A stretch of DNA of 64,000 nt from Noviherbaspirillum sp. L7-7A (GCF_019052805.1 NZ_JAHQRJ010000001.1:744001-808000), one strand, 5' to 3'. Shown: positions 46,401-54,231, counted from the stretch's first letter. The notes: generated from the letters alone by a model not told the origin. Program-made: numbers and translations.

Positions 46401-46779
46401 CCAGCCGCCGCGCCAGCGCGCGCGCCTGGCCCTTGTCGCCGAATAGCCGCAAGGCTCCGGGCGAAGGGCCGACGAACACCAGGCCGGCCGTGGCGCAAGC
46501 ATCTGCAAAGGCAGCGCTCTCGCTCAAGAAGCCGTAACCGGGATGCAGCGCGTCGCAGCCATGCGCCTGCGCCGCTGACAGCATCTGATGGATGTCGAGA
46601 TAGGGGCGGGCGCCGCGTCCGTCGAGCGCGTGGCTTTCATCAGCCAGGCGCACATGCAGCGCATCGGCATCGTCCTCGCTATAAATGGCAACAGTGGGAA
46701 TCTCGAGCGCCGCCGCGGCGCGGGCGATGCGAATCGCAATCTCGCCGCGGTTGGCGATCAGTAGCTTCTTCAATGTCAT
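43492..46779 (-). CDS. Single-chain biotin-dependent acyl-CoA carboxylase (BC-BCCP-CT fusion)
   Basis: A 1095-residue protein joining all functions of acetyl/propionyl-type CoA carboxylases. Residues 1-450: biotin carboxylase (KLLIANRGEIAIRIARAA, KAVAGGGGRGMRVV, EANPRLQVEHTVTE). Around 500-575: biotinyl domain with EAMKM (Lys526). About 600-1095: fused carboxyltransferase halves (ARENLDDLCDPGS, DGLVSGIASING, SLCDTPGFMVGPDAEATGMVRH). Betaproteobacteria normally use separate AccA-D subunits, so this is an additional enzyme; its acyl-CoA is unknown. A hotdog thioesterase gene lies upstream. Confidence 0.9.
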   Translation of the reverse strand: MTLKKLLIANRGEIAIRIARAAAALEIPTVAIYSEDDADALHVRLADESHALDGRGARPYLDIHQMLSAAQAHGCDALHPGYGFLSESAAFADACATAGLVFVGPSPGALRLFGDKGQARALARRLGVPVMAGTDGPTTLAQARDFMAGLGAGAAAMVKAVAGGGGRGMRVVRHADALADAFERCRSEAEAAFGNGELYLERYLPAARHVEVQVLADGRGAVSHLWERECTLQRRHQKLVEVTPSPTLHARQREAMTQAALCMAHEAGYASLGTFEFLLNADEDADAGWAFIEANPRLQVEHTVTEQVTGIDLVQAQLQIAGGATLAALGLLQQDIPAPRGYALQCRVNLETMTADGGALPAGGVITAYEPPSGPGVRVDGHGYAGYVTSPAFDSLLAKVIVQAPHYAQALTRAARALSEFRLEGVDSNLGFLQNLLRHPALANSQVSTSFIDRHAAELLSSALPPRRHAQHRAGAAAAGARAAFPAPPGTETVGAPLQGSVVSIAVQPGDTVRAGQRLAVLEAMKMEHLVAAPLSGIVRQLAARPGQVLAAGEAICHIEPADVDGDDAGDATEIDLDAIRPDLRNALERHAIGLDAQRPDAVARRRKTGQRTARENLDDLCDPGSLREYGALALAAQRRRRPMDELIRISPADGLVSGIASINGDLFDEERARCLVMAYDYTVMAGTQGMMNHRKTDRMLRLAEQWRLPVVFFTEGGGGRPGDTDALLVAGLDCTSFAAYARLSGLVPRVGIVSGRCFAGNAAFLGCSDVIIATENATIGMGGPAMIEGGGLGVYLPEEVGPVAMQSPNGVIDLVVRDEAEAVRAAKQYLAYFQGTLADWTCADQRLLRHAIPENRLRVYDIRTLVETLADTGSVLELRRDFGVGMITALARIEGRPVGLIANNPAHLGGAIDADGADKAARFMQLCDAFGLPIVSLCDTPGFMVGPDAEATGMVRHVSRMFVTAASLSVPLYAIVLRKGYGLGAQSMAAGSFGAPFFTIAWPSAEFGAMGIEGSIRLGYRKELEAIADPAERKRQFDAMVAAAYENGRAVNMASYLEIDDVIDPAETRGWIMRGLKSAPAAREGRKRRFVDTW

Positions 46780-46867
46780 GCGAAGGGTCCGTGTTCAGGT
46801 TAGCTTGTCGGTGCGGCGCTGCACGGCCGCTGCGATGGTTGTCGAATCAATGCGGAATCCATGCGAT

Positions 46868-47284
46868 TCATGCCTTGGGCCACAGCACCATCTGCGTGCA
46901 GCGGAACAGCGCGATCGTCTTGCCGCTGCCGGCGACGCTGACGGTGGCGTCCCAGACCTGGGTGGTGCGGCCCAGGTGCACTGGCCGGGCATGGCATTCG
47001 ATGCTGCCTTCCAGCGCGGTGCCGAGGTGATTGCTCTTGAGCTCGACGGTGGTGAAGCCGCTTGCGCCCTGCGGCAGTTGCGACATGCAGCCATAGCCGC
47101 AGCAGGTGTCGGCCAGGGTCACGATGGAGGCGGCATGCAGGAAGCCGTTGGGCGCCATGTGGGCCGGCGTGATGGCCATGGTGGCACGTACGCCGTCGGC
47201 GCCGACCGCAGTGACCTGCAGTCCGAGCACGCCGGGCAGGGTGCCGTTCTGGATGGAATTGAAATGCTCGGGCGTGTGCTGCAT
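46868..47284 (-). CDS. PaaI-type hotdog thioesterase
   Basis: A 138-residue hotdog-fold protein with the PaaI pattern: HMAPNGFLHAASIVTLADTCCGYG (the helix with the usual H-G-x-x-x-x-L-x-D/E region, here N-G-F-L-H-A), TTVELKSNHLGTALEG and RTTQVWDATVSVAGSGKTIALFRCTQMVL. It hydrolyses acyl-CoA thioesters. It lies directly upstream of the carboxylase in the same direction and may serve the same acyl-CoA pathway. Confidence 0.88.
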   Translation of the reverse strand: MQHTPEHFNSIQNGTLPGVLGLQVTAVGADGVRATMAITPAHMAPNGFLHAASIVTLADTCCGYGCMSQLPQGASGFTTVELKSNHLGTALEGSIECHARPVHLGRTTQVWDATVSVAGSGKTIALFRCTQMVLWPKA

Positions 47285-47387
47285 GGCGGGCTCCGGTCAG
47301 AATAGGGCGTGCTATTCTTGCACGAAAATTTCCTGTCCATGCAGCCTTTCATCGCTCAGGCGCCCAAGAGAAAACGAGGAGAATGCC

Positions 47388-47999
47388 GTGCCCGTCATCG
47401 TCATTGCGAATCCCAAGGGCGGCGTCGGCAAGAGCACGCTGGCCACCAATCTTGCGGGCTGCCTTGCCCGGAAAGGGCACAAGGTGATGCTGGGCGACCT
47501 CGACAGCCAGCAGTCCTCGCGTGCCTGGCTGGCATTGCGGCCGGCGGGCCTGCCGGCCATCGCGCCATGGGACATCGGCCCGGACCGGGTGGCCCGGCCG
47601 CCGCGCGGCGTCACCCATCTGGTGCTGGATACCCCGGCCGGCATGGCCGGGCCGCAACTGGAGCGGGCGCTGCGGGTGGCCGACCGCCTGCTGGTGCCGC
47701 TGCAGCCGTCGATGTTCGACATCCTCGCCACCGAGGCCTTCCTGCAGCGCCTGGCAAGCCGGCGCGGCAGCCTGCAGGTCGGCATCATCGGCATGCGGGT
47801 CAATCCGCGCACCCGCGCCGCCGACCAGCTGGCCCACTATGTCGGCCAGCTGGGCATGCCGGTGCTGGGCTATCTGCGCGAGACGCAGAACTACGTGCAG
47901 CTGGCTGCGCTGGGCGCCACACTGTGGGATGCGGCGCCGGCCCGGGTCGAGCGCGACATTGCGCAATGGCAGCCGCTGCTGGACTGGATAGATTGCTGA
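47388..47999 (+). CDS. ParA/MinD-like P-loop ATPase, no ParB partner nearby
   Basis: A 203-residue protein with the deviant Walker A KGGVGKST, followed by [15 protein letters not shown] and [31 protein letters not shown]. It is short for chromosomal ParA and lacks an N-terminal helix-turn-helix. Start is a GTG at 47388 with GAGGAG upstream. It is followed 28 bases later by rraA and then the flagellar genes; a spatial-positioning role is possible, but this is inference. Confidence 0.87.
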   Translation: MPVIVIANPKGGVGKSTLATNLAGCLARKGHKVMLGDLDSQQSSRAWLALRPAGLPAIAPWDIGPDRVARPPRGVTHLVLDTPAGMAGPQLERALRVADRLLVPLQPSMFDILATEAFLQRLASRRGSLQVGIIGMRVNPRTRAADQLAHYVGQLGMPVLGYLRETQNYVQLAALGATLWDAAPARVERDIAQWQPLLDWIDC

Positions 48000-48027
48000 A
48001 CGACTTTCCTCATCAACCGGAGCTCTT

Positions 48028-48528
48028 ATGGACTTTTCCACCTGCGACCTGTGCGACGCCAATGAAAACCTGATCGCCGACGGCAGCCTGACCGTGCTGC
48101 CGCCGGTCTTCATCGCGCTCGGCCGGCGCGCCGCCTTTTCCGGCCAGGCCGCCACGCTGAAGGTATTCGAAGACAACGTGCTGGTGCGCGCCACGCTGGA
48201 AACGCCGGGCAATGGCCGGGTGCTGGTGGTGGACGGCGGCGGCAGCCTGCGCTGCGCGCTGGTGGGCGGCAACCTGGGCGTGCTGGCGGAAAGGAATGGC
48301 TGGGCCGGCATCGTCGTGCATGGCTGCGTGCGCGATTCGGCCGAGCTCAATGCCTGCGATATCGGCATCCGCGCGCTGGCGCTGCATCCGCAGCGCAGCG
48401 TGCGCAAGGGCGCGGGCGACAAGGAACTGCAGGTCGTCATCGCCGGCGTGGCGGTGCGGCCGGGCGACTGGATCCATGCGGATGCGGATGGGGTGCTGGT
48501 GTCCAGGACGGCATTGGGCAAGGGCTAA
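48028..48528 (+). CDS. rraA: RraA-family protein (RNase E regulator / HMG aldolase family)
   Basis: A 166-residue protein of the RraA family: [57 protein letters not shown]. In E. coli RraA binds and inhibits RNase E; closely related proteins are 4-hydroxy-4-methyl-2-oxoglutarate aldolases with the same G-x-x-x-A-x-x-G-x-x-G and R-D residues, which are present here, so both roles remain possible. Confidence 0.88.
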   Translation: MDFSTCDLCDANENLIADGSLTVLPPVFIALGRRAAFSGQAATLKVFEDNVLVRATLETPGNGRVLVVDGGGSLRCALVGGNLGVLAERNGWAGIVVHGCVRDSAELNACDIGIRALALHPQRSVRKGAGDKELQVVIAGVAVRPGDWIHADADGVLVSRTALGKG

Positions 48529-48561
48529 GGCCTTGCCGGGCCGCCTGCGCGGCCTGCCGGA

Positions 48562-49029
48562 TCAGCCGGCGACGAAGCTGCGGCCTGCAGTGCGGACATT
48601 CTGCTGGCCGTCGCGGCCATACACCGCCGGCTGGCCGCCGCCGCGCAGCGCCTGCAGGCCGGCCTGGTTGCGGCTCAGGTGCTGGTGGATCAGCAGGCCG
48701 TTGGTGCGGTTGAGTTCCTTGCCTGATGCGGCTGCTGCCAGCAGCGCCTGCCAGTCGGCGCGCACCGCTTCATCCTGCGCGGCCAGCCAGGCCAGCATGC
48801 CGGCTTCGGCGCCTGCATGGCCGGCGGCGGCGACAGCCTGCATGCGCGACTGGGCCAGCAGGTTCATCTGATCGACCAGGCCGGTCTTGCGCCCGGCCGT
48901 TTGCGCCAGCGCAGCCACGTCGGCCCGCACCAGTTCGGCCTGCTCCTGCTGCAGGCATTCCTGCAGCTGGCGGGCGAGTTCGAGTTCAGTGGCGATGAGG
49001 GCGGCGGGGCCGTGCTGCGCTGGCGTCAT
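48562..49029 (-). CDS. flgN: Flagellar export chaperone FlgN
   Basis: A 155-residue, helical, coiled-coil-forming cytosolic chaperone for hook-associated proteins FlgK and FlgL. LIATELELARQLQECLQQEQAELVRAD and the C-terminal NGLLIHQHLSRNQAGLQALRG fit FlgN. It follows flgM by one base in the usual flgA-flgM-flgN order. Confidence 0.85.
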   Translation of the reverse strand: MTPAQHGPAALIATELELARQLQECLQQEQAELVRADVAALAQTAGRKTGLVDQMNLLAQSRMQAVAAAGHAGAEAGMLAWLAAQDEAVRADWQALLAAAASGKELNRTNGLLIHQHLSRNQAGLQALRGGGQPAVYGRDGQQNVRTAGRSFVAG

Positions 49030-49030
49030 G

Positions 49031-49333
49031 CTATTTCCGTTTCTGATTCATCAGGTCCTTGACCGAATCGATCAGGCCGTCGGCGACCTTGCTGGCGTCG
49101 ACCTGGAAAGTGCCATTGGCAATGGCGGCCTTGATCTCTTCGACCTTCTTGGCATCGAAGACGCCAGAGGACGACGTGGAGGAGAGCGCCTTGGCCTGGC
49201 TGGACAGGCGCACGTTGTCGGTAGCCGCGGCGGTGGCGGCGGCTTTGTCGGCGCCCTTGCTGGCGCCGGTCTGGGTTGCGGCCACGCTGGTCGCGGCGGG
49301 CTTCTTGATGGAGCCGGAGTCATTGATTTTCAT
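49031..49333 (-). CDS. flgM: Anti-sigma-28 factor FlgM
   Basis: A 100-residue regulator that holds FliA (sigma-28) inactive until exported through the finished hook-basal body. MKINDS at the N-terminus and the C-terminal FDAKKVEEIKAAIANGTFQVDASKVADGLI are diagnostic. A sigma-28 promoter lies directly upstream, so FlgM feeds back on itself. Confidence 0.94.
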   Translation of the reverse strand: MKINDSGSIKKPAATSVAATQTGASKGADKAAATAAATDNVRLSSQAKALSSTSSSGVFDAKKVEEIKAAIANGTFQVDASKVADGLIDSVKDLMNQKRK

Positions 49334-49380
49334 GACGTTTCCTTAGTCGTTTCGAGGGGACATTCCTCTGCCATGTCTGC

Positions 49381-49407
49381 TTTACGGCGCGTCTGGCAAA
49401 AACTTTA
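49381..49407 (-). promoter_or_regulatory. Sigma-28 (FliA) promoter of flgM-flgN
   Basis: On the minus strand TAAAGTTT (49407-49400), 11 bases, GCCGTAAA (49388-49381), nearly the FliA consensus TAAAGTTT-N11-GCCGATAA. It lies between flgA and flgM. Confidence 0.88.
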
Positions 49408-49427
49408 ACCCTCTTTTCGACAACAAG

Positions 49428-50123
49428 TTAAAAAGTCACTTCAACCGTGCCGCCGGCACGCGCCACGCCCGACACCACCTGGCCGTTCTGGGTCTTGACC
49501 TGCACCACCTGGCCGTCGCTGCCATTGGCCAGCGCGCGGCCGTCGGCGGTCACCTTGAATCCCGGCCCGGAGGATACCAGGCGCACCACCTGGCCCTGCG
49601 CCACCGCCTGCTGGCTGCGCAGCGCATCCTGGCGCAGCGGCGCGCCGACCGCGACCGAGCGGGCCACGGTATGGCCGACCGCCTGCGCCTGTTCGGTAAC
49701 GATGCCCGGCGGCAGCGCGGTCAGGTCGCCGCTGACTCTGGCGACGTCATTCGGTCCTATGGTCTGGCCCTGCGCCAGCGGCACCGCCGCCGCCAGGTAT
49801 TCGCCCTGCACCTGCACCATCGCCGGGATGTAGACCGTCCAGGGCGAGGGCGCCACGCAGCGCACGCCGACCGAGGTCTTGCCCCAGGCGCGGGCGCCAT
49901 TGGGCAGGAAGGCTTCCGGCGCGGCGCAGGCGGCCAGGTTCAGGCGCGGGTCGATGGCGCCGACCGTGACCGTGATCTGGCCCGGCAGGCCGCCTGCCTG
50001 CACCGTCAGGAACTGGCTGACCGTCTGGCGCAACACGGCGTGGTCCTGCCGCGCCGGTGCGGTCTGCGCGCTGGCGGCGCCGGCAAGGACGAGAAGCGCC
50101 AGGGCGCTGTACTGAGGTTTCAT
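49428..50123 (-). CDS. flgA: Flagellar P-ring assembly chaperone FlgA
   Basis: A 231-residue periplasmic chaperone that helps FlgI polymerise into the P-ring. A Sec signal peptide (…LVLAGAASAQ) is followed by the SAF-like domain; typical blocks are CAAPEAFLPNGARAWGKTSVGVRC and the C-terminal VQGQVVRLVSSGPGFKVTADGRALANGSDGQVVQVK (split). It is divergent from flgB across 155 bases that must hold both promoters. Confidence 0.92.
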   Translation of the reverse strand: MKPQYSALALLVLAGAASAQTAPARQDHAVLRQTVSQFLTVQAGGLPGQITVTVGAIDPRLNLAACAAPEAFLPNGARAWGKTSVGVRCVAPSPWTVYIPAMVQVQGEYLAAAVPLAQGQTIGPNDVARVSGDLTALPPGIVTEQAQAVGHTVARSVAVGAPLRQDALRSQQAVAQGQVVRLVSSGPGFKVTADGRALANGSDGQVVQVKTQNGQVVSGVARAGGTVEVTF

Positions 50124-50278
50124 GGTCTGACCCGAGTTTTATTCCAGCCTGCATGGTAAGGCGCGGCGCTTGCGGCAAAGCGGCAAACAGGCCGCGATTT
50201 GCCGCCTTTATTGCCCGATGGATAGTCTCGCCGCTTATTTACCATGCACAGCATGCAATTCCACCATCAGGAGCGGAA

Positions 50279-50731
50279 ATGATAGGAAAACTGGATCAGG
50301 CGCTGGCCTTTCATGAAGCGGCGCTGAAGCTCGGCGCCCAGCGCCAGCAGGTTCTGGCTTCGAATATCGCCAATGCCGACACGCCCAACTACAAGGCCCG
50401 CGACTTCGATTTCGCGCAAGCCCTGCAGGGCGCGGTAGGCCGCGGCAATCCGGCCGCACCGGCCGCACCGGCCGCACCGGCGGCGCCGGCGCCCGGCCTG
50501 GCCCGCACCGCAGCCGGCCATCAGGGCGCAACGGGCGGCAATGGCGCGACCCTGGTCGCCGGCGCGCCGTCGCTGCTGTACCGCACCGGCGTGCAGGGTG
50601 GGGTGGATGGCAATACGGTGGACATGGAAGTCGAGCGCAACCAGTTCACCAACAACGCGCTGCGCTATGAAGCCAGCATCACGATGATCAGCAGCCAGAT
50701 CAAGAACCTGCTGACCGCGATCCAGGGTTAA
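50279..50731 (+). CDS. flgB: Flagellar basal-body rod protein FlgB
   Basis: A 150-residue proximal rod subunit. The N-terminal [19 protein letters not shown] and C-terminal [31 protein letters not shown] fit FlgB. The middle carries a (P-A-A)n run coded by repeated GCACCGGCC units (about 50450-50500), a low-complexity expansion likely to vary in length. Start at 50279 after AGGAGCGGAA. Confidence 0.93.
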   Translation: MIGKLDQALAFHEAALKLGAQRQQVLASNIANADTPNYKARDFDFAQALQGAVGRGNPAAPAAPAAPAAPAPGLARTAAGHQGATGGNGATLVAGAPSLLYRTGVQGGVDGNTVDMEVERNQFTNNALRYEASITMISSQIKNLLTAIQG

Positions 50732-50742
50732 GGGAAAAGGCC

Positions 50743-51147
50743 ATGTCGCTGTTCAATATCTTCAACGTGGCCGGCTCGGCCATGAGCGCCCAGGGGCACC
50801 GGCTCAACACCGTGGCGTCCAACCTGGCCAATGCCGACAGCGCCACCAGCGCCACCGGCCAGCCCTACCGTGCCAAGCAGGTGGTGTTCGAGGCGGTGGA
50901 GGGCGCCACGCCCGGCTCGACCTCGGTCAAGGTGCAGCAGGTGGTCGAGGACACCGCGCCGGCGCGCACCGTCTACAACCCGTCGCATCCGCAGGCCGAC
51001 GACAAGGGTTACGTGCAGATGCCTAACGTGAACGTGGTGGAGGAAATGGTCAACATGATTTCCGCCACCCGTTCCTACCAGACCAATGTGGAAACGATGA
51101 ATGCAGCCAAGACCCTGCTGCTGAAAACCCTGACCATCGGTCAGTAA
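50743..51147 (+). CDS. flgC: Flagellar basal-body rod protein FlgC
   Basis: A 134-residue rod subunit: N-terminal [28 protein letters not shown] and C-terminal [39 protein letters not shown] are standard. It lies 11 bases after flgB. Confidence 0.96.
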   Translation: MSLFNIFNVAGSAMSAQGHRLNTVASNLANADSATSATGQPYRAKQVVFEAVEGATPGSTSVKVQQVVEDTAPARTVYNPSHPQADDKGYVQMPNVNVVEEMVNMISATRSYQTNVETMNAAKTLLLKTLTIGQ

Positions 51148-51158
51148 AGGAACCCGGC

Positions 51159-51836
51159 ATGACCACGATCAACGACAACACCGTTTCCCCGGCGCTGCTC
51201 AATGCGATGAACCCGTCCAAGGCCAGCGCCAACAGCGCCGAGGGCATCGCCGGCACCCAGGACCGCTTCATGAAGCTGCTGATCACGCAGATGAAGAACC
51301 AGGATCCGCTGAACCCGATGGACAACGCCCAGGTCACCAGCCAAATGGCGCAGCTCTCCACCGTGACCGGCATCGAGAAGCTCAATGCCAGCATGTCCAG
51401 CATGCAGAGCAGCTACCAGGCCAGCCAGACCATGCAGGCCACCAGCCTGATCGGTCACGGCGTGCTGGTGCCGGGCAGCAGCGCCACGCTGGCCGACGGC
51501 AAGGCCGTGCTGGGCATCGACCTGCCGGCAGCGGCCGACAAGGTCACCGTCACCATCCGCGACGGCGCCGGCAAGGCGATCCACAAGATCGAGCTCGGCC
51601 AGCAGGCGGCCGGCACGCTGCCGCTGGCATGGGACGGCAAGACCGACAGCGGCGCCACCGCCGCCAACGGCCAGTACAGCTTCGACGTCACCGCCAGCAG
51701 CGCCGGCTCGGCGATCAAGGCCGGCACGCTAGCCTTCGGGCAGGTGGGCAGCGTCTCGACCGGCGCCTCCGGCGTCAAGCTCAACCTGACCAACGGCGGC
51801 TCGGCCACCATGGCCGACGTGCGCGAAATCATTTGA
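51159..51836 (+). CDS. flgD: Flagellar hook assembly (capping) protein FlgD
   Basis: A 225-residue scaffold needed for hook polymerisation. N-terminal FMKLLITQMKNQDPLNPMDNAQVTSQMAQLSTVTGIEKLN is highly conserved; the C-terminal part has the FlgD Ig/tudor-like region (IRDGAGKAIHKIELGQQAAGTLPLAWDGKTDSG). It follows flgC by 11 bases. Confidence 0.95.
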   Translation: MTTINDNTVSPALLNAMNPSKASANSAEGIAGTQDRFMKLLITQMKNQDPLNPMDNAQVTSQMAQLSTVTGIEKLNASMSSMQSSYQASQTMQATSLIGHGVLVPGSSATLADGKAVLGIDLPAAADKVTVTIRDGAGKAIHKIELGQQAAGTLPLAWDGKTDSGATAANGQYSFDVTASSAGSAIKAGTLAFGQVGSVSTGASGVKLNLTNGGSATMADVREII

Positions 51837-51871
51837 CGGCACCCGCCAACCCATAGCAAACGGAGAAGAAC

Positions 51872-53107
51872 ATGAGTTTCCAGCAAGGTCTGAGCGGTCT
51901 GAACGCCGCGTCCAAGAGTCTCGAAGTCATCGGCAACAACGTCTCGAATTCCAGCACCGTGGGCTTCAAGGCATCACAGGCGCAGTTCGCCGACGTGTAT
52001 GCCACCTCGCTGTCCGGCGGCGGCGCCTCGCAGGTGGGCATCGGCACCAAGCTCTCCAAGGTGCAGCAGCAGTTCAGCCAGGGCAACATCACCGCGTCCA
52101 ACAATGCGCTGGACATCGCCATCAACGGCGCCGGCTTCTTCCGCATGGACACCAACGGCACCGTGACCTACGCCCGGAACGGCCAGTTCGAGCTGGACAA
52201 GTCCGGTTACATCGTCAATGCCACCGGCGCCAACCTGACCGGCTACAGCGCCAACGCCGCCGGCGTGCTCTCGACCGGCGCGCCGGGCAAGCTGCAGATC
52301 AACACGGCCGACCTGCCGCCTTCGGTCACCAAGCTGGTCAAGGAAGTGGTGAACCTGGATTCGGGCCTCACGGCGCCATCCAACACGCCGTTCAATCCGG
52401 CCGACCCGACCACTTACAACAACGCGACCTCCATCTCGGTCTTCGACAGCCTGGGCAACTCGCATGTGATGCAGAGCTTCTTCGTCAAGACCGGCTCCGG
52501 CGCCTGGGATGTGTACGGCGTGGCCGACGACAAGGTGCTGACCTCGCCGGCCGGCGGCAAGATCGCCTCGCTCGCCTTCGGTCCCGACGGCGCGCTGACG
52601 CAGGCGTCGAAGGACGCCATGCCGTTCTCGGTGACCATCCCGGCCACCGCCACCGGCGCCTCCGACATCGTGACCAAGGTGGACTACACCGGCAGCACCC
52701 AGTACGGCTCGTCCTTCATCGTCAATGCGCTGTCGCAGGATGGCTATACCTCCGGCCGCCTGACCGGCTTCAACACCGGCGCCGACGGCATCATCACCGG
52801 CCGCTACAGCAACGGCAAGTCATCGACGCTGGGCCAGGTAGTGCTGGCCAACTTCACCAACGTCAACGGCCTGCAACCCTTGGGCAACAACGTCTGGGCC
52901 GAGACCACGGGCTCCGGCGTGCCGCTGGTGGGGACCCCGTCGAGCGGCACCTTCGGCACGCTGCAGGCGTCGGCGGTGGAGGATTCGAATGTGGACCTGA
53001 CGGCTGAGCTGGTGAACATGATCACTGCGCAGCGGGTGTATCAGGCCAATGCGCAGACGGTGAAGACGCAGGATCAGGTCATGCAGACGCTGGTGAATCT
53101 GAGGTAA
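51872..53107 (+). CDS. flgE: Flagellar hook protein FlgE
   Basis: A 411-residue hook subunit with N-terminal FQQGLSGLNAASKSLEVIGNNVSNSSTVGFK, FlgE D2-domain region in the middle (VFDSLGNSHVMQSFFVKTG) and C-terminal SNVDLTAELVNMITAQRVYQANAQTVKTQDQVMQTLVNLR. Length matches enterobacterial FlgE. Beyond it a 1.1-kb repeat-filled gap interrupts the flg gene run. Confidence 0.95.
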   Translation: MSFQQGLSGLNAASKSLEVIGNNVSNSSTVGFKASQAQFADVYATSLSGGGASQVGIGTKLSKVQQQFSQGNITASNNALDIAINGAGFFRMDTNGTVTYARNGQFELDKSGYIVNATGANLTGYSANAAGVLSTGAPGKLQINTADLPPSVTKLVKEVVNLDSGLTAPSNTPFNPADPTTYNNATSISVFDSLGNSHVMQSFFVKTGSGAWDVYGVADDKVLTSPAGGKIASLAFGPDGALTQASKDAMPFSVTIPATATGASDIVTKVDYTGSTQYGSSFIVNALSQDGYTSGRLTGFNTGADGIITGRYSNGKSSTLGQVVLANFTNVNGLQPLGNNVWAETTGSGVPLVGTPSSGTFGTLQASAVEDSNVDLTAELVNMITAQRVYQANAQTVKTQDQVMQTLVNLR

Positions 53108-53150
53108 GGGGGAGGGCGGCGGCAGCCGCGGCTGCTGTCGAGGTAGGCGC

Positions 53151-53265
53151 GTAGGGTGGAATACCCGAAGGGGCATTCCACCATTCGTCGATCAAGGAAG
53201 CAGGCCGACAGGAACTATCCCGGTCTGCGAACGCGGTGCAATGCCCTTCGGGTATTGCACGCTAC
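53151..53265. repeat. REPIN-like element: two inverted palindromic units, 115 bp
   Basis: GTAGGGTGGAATACCCGAAG begins a palindromic unit (53151-53182); an inverted relative (ending TATTGCACGCTAC) closes the element at 53265. The same 115-bp arrangement occurs at 61920-62034, and a half unit at 62073. Paired inverted REP-like palindromes of this type are called REPINs; a RAYT transposase would have to be elsewhere. Confidence 0.78.
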
Positions 53266-53304
53266 GAAAGCGGTTGCGGTTGCATTTGAAGTACGTGTAG
53301 CGAC

Positions 53305-53406
53305 AGTTGAAGTTGCAGTTGCAGTTGAAGTTGAAGTTGAAGTTGAAGTTGAAGTTGAAGTTGAAGTTGAAGTTGAAGTTGAAGTTGCAGTTGAAGTTGC
53401 AGTTGC
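53305..53406. repeat. Hexanucleotide array, 17 AGTTGA/AGTTGC units
   Basis: Seventeen uninterrupted 6-base units (12 AGTTGA, 5 AGTTGC) over 102 bases. It stands about 18 bases before structured repeat copy B, in the same relative position as the arrays of copies A and C. Open frames through it (Val-Glu repeats) are not considered coding. Confidence 0.93.
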
Positions 53407-53423
53407 TTTTGAAGTGGCAGGTA

Positions 53424-53664
53424 AAGTCCCGTTGAGCGCGCCGTGACGGCGATGCCGGAAGCGGATAAGGTGCGGCGTCTGTTTGAGCGCAGCGCAGCGC
53501 AGCGAGTTTAGCCGCGCCCCGCTTCCGGCATCGACGGCACGGGCACCCCGCGCAGCGGGGCGCGATCACCGGGTCGCCTTTTCTTGCCTACTTCTTTTGG
53601 CGAAGCAAAAGAAGCAGGTCGCCTGCCGGGGCGAACACCCGGCCTGGTCATGACGGCAGTGCAG
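53424..53664 (+). repeat. Structured dispersed repeat, copy B
   Basis: Aligns without gaps to 25939-26179. Stem arms at 53442-53464 and 53519-53541 pair at 21 of 23 positions; the T-A pair of copy A at arm position 16 is G-C here. The CTTCTTTTG/CAAAAGAAG hairpin closed by GCGAAG follows at about 53586-53617. Confidence 0.88.
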
Positions 53665-53799
53665 TGGGGTTGTTTCACCAGGCGTGAAGACGTCACTGCG
53701 AAGTAGCAGTTGCCTTAGACGTTAAGGGTCTTGCTCGAACCACGTCGAACGTCAACACCGACAGTGCTGCCCGTGCCTTGCCGGGTGACGCAATGCGAT

Positions 53800-54037
53800 T
53801 GCACTGCCGTGGAGACAAGCCGGGAGTCCGTCCCGGCGGCCGGGTCACTTTTTTTGCTTCGCCAAAAAAAGTAACCAAAAAAAGGCGACCCGGTGATCGC
53901 GCCCTGCTGACGCAGGGTCCCCGTGTCAGCGGTACCCGGAGCGGGGCGCGGCTAAACTCGCTACGCTGCGCTTCGCTCAGACAGACGCCGCACCTTATCC
54001 GCTCCGGGCACCGCTGACACGGCGCGCTCAACGGGAC
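53800..54037 (-). repeat. Structured dispersed repeat, copy C (inverted)
   Basis: The same element on the opposite strand, more diverged. Arms 54021-53999 and 53954-53932 pair at all 23 positions with one G-T; five positions differ from copy A and all five are compensated in the opposite arm. The lower hairpin is ACTTTTTTTG/CAAAAAAAGT around GCGAAG. It faces copy B tail to tail across 135 bases that hold nothing recognised. Confidence 0.87.
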
Positions 54038-54050
54038 TGAACGGCAACGG

Positions 54051-54146
54051 CAACTGCAACTGCAACTGCAACTGCAACTGCAACTGCAACTGCAACTGCA
54101 ACTGCAACTGCAACTGCAACTGCAACTGCAACTGCAACTGCAACTG
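54051..54146. repeat. Hexanucleotide array, 16 perfect CAACTG units
   Basis: Sixteen identical CAACTG units in 96 bases (AGTTGC read on the other strand), directly outside copy C of the structured repeat. Perfect identity suggests recent expansion or ongoing slippage. It ends 85 bases before flgF. Confidence 0.95.
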
Positions 54147-54231
54147 TCGCTGCGCGGGGCTACAAGCGATACATGCAGGGCGCGCCAGGCATCAGCCGCA
54201 CCGCCCCAAACGAAGCGTTGAAAGGAACGAA

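Noticed and set aside
50124-50278. FlhDC-type or sigma-54 promoter between flgA and flgB
   Set aside because: A promoter must be here, but I could not find a convincing FlhDC box or GG-N10-GC element, so none is listed.
53156-53446. ORF with Val-Glu repeats
   Set aside because: It is simply the AGTTGA array read in one frame, between repeats, with no ribosome site or domain.
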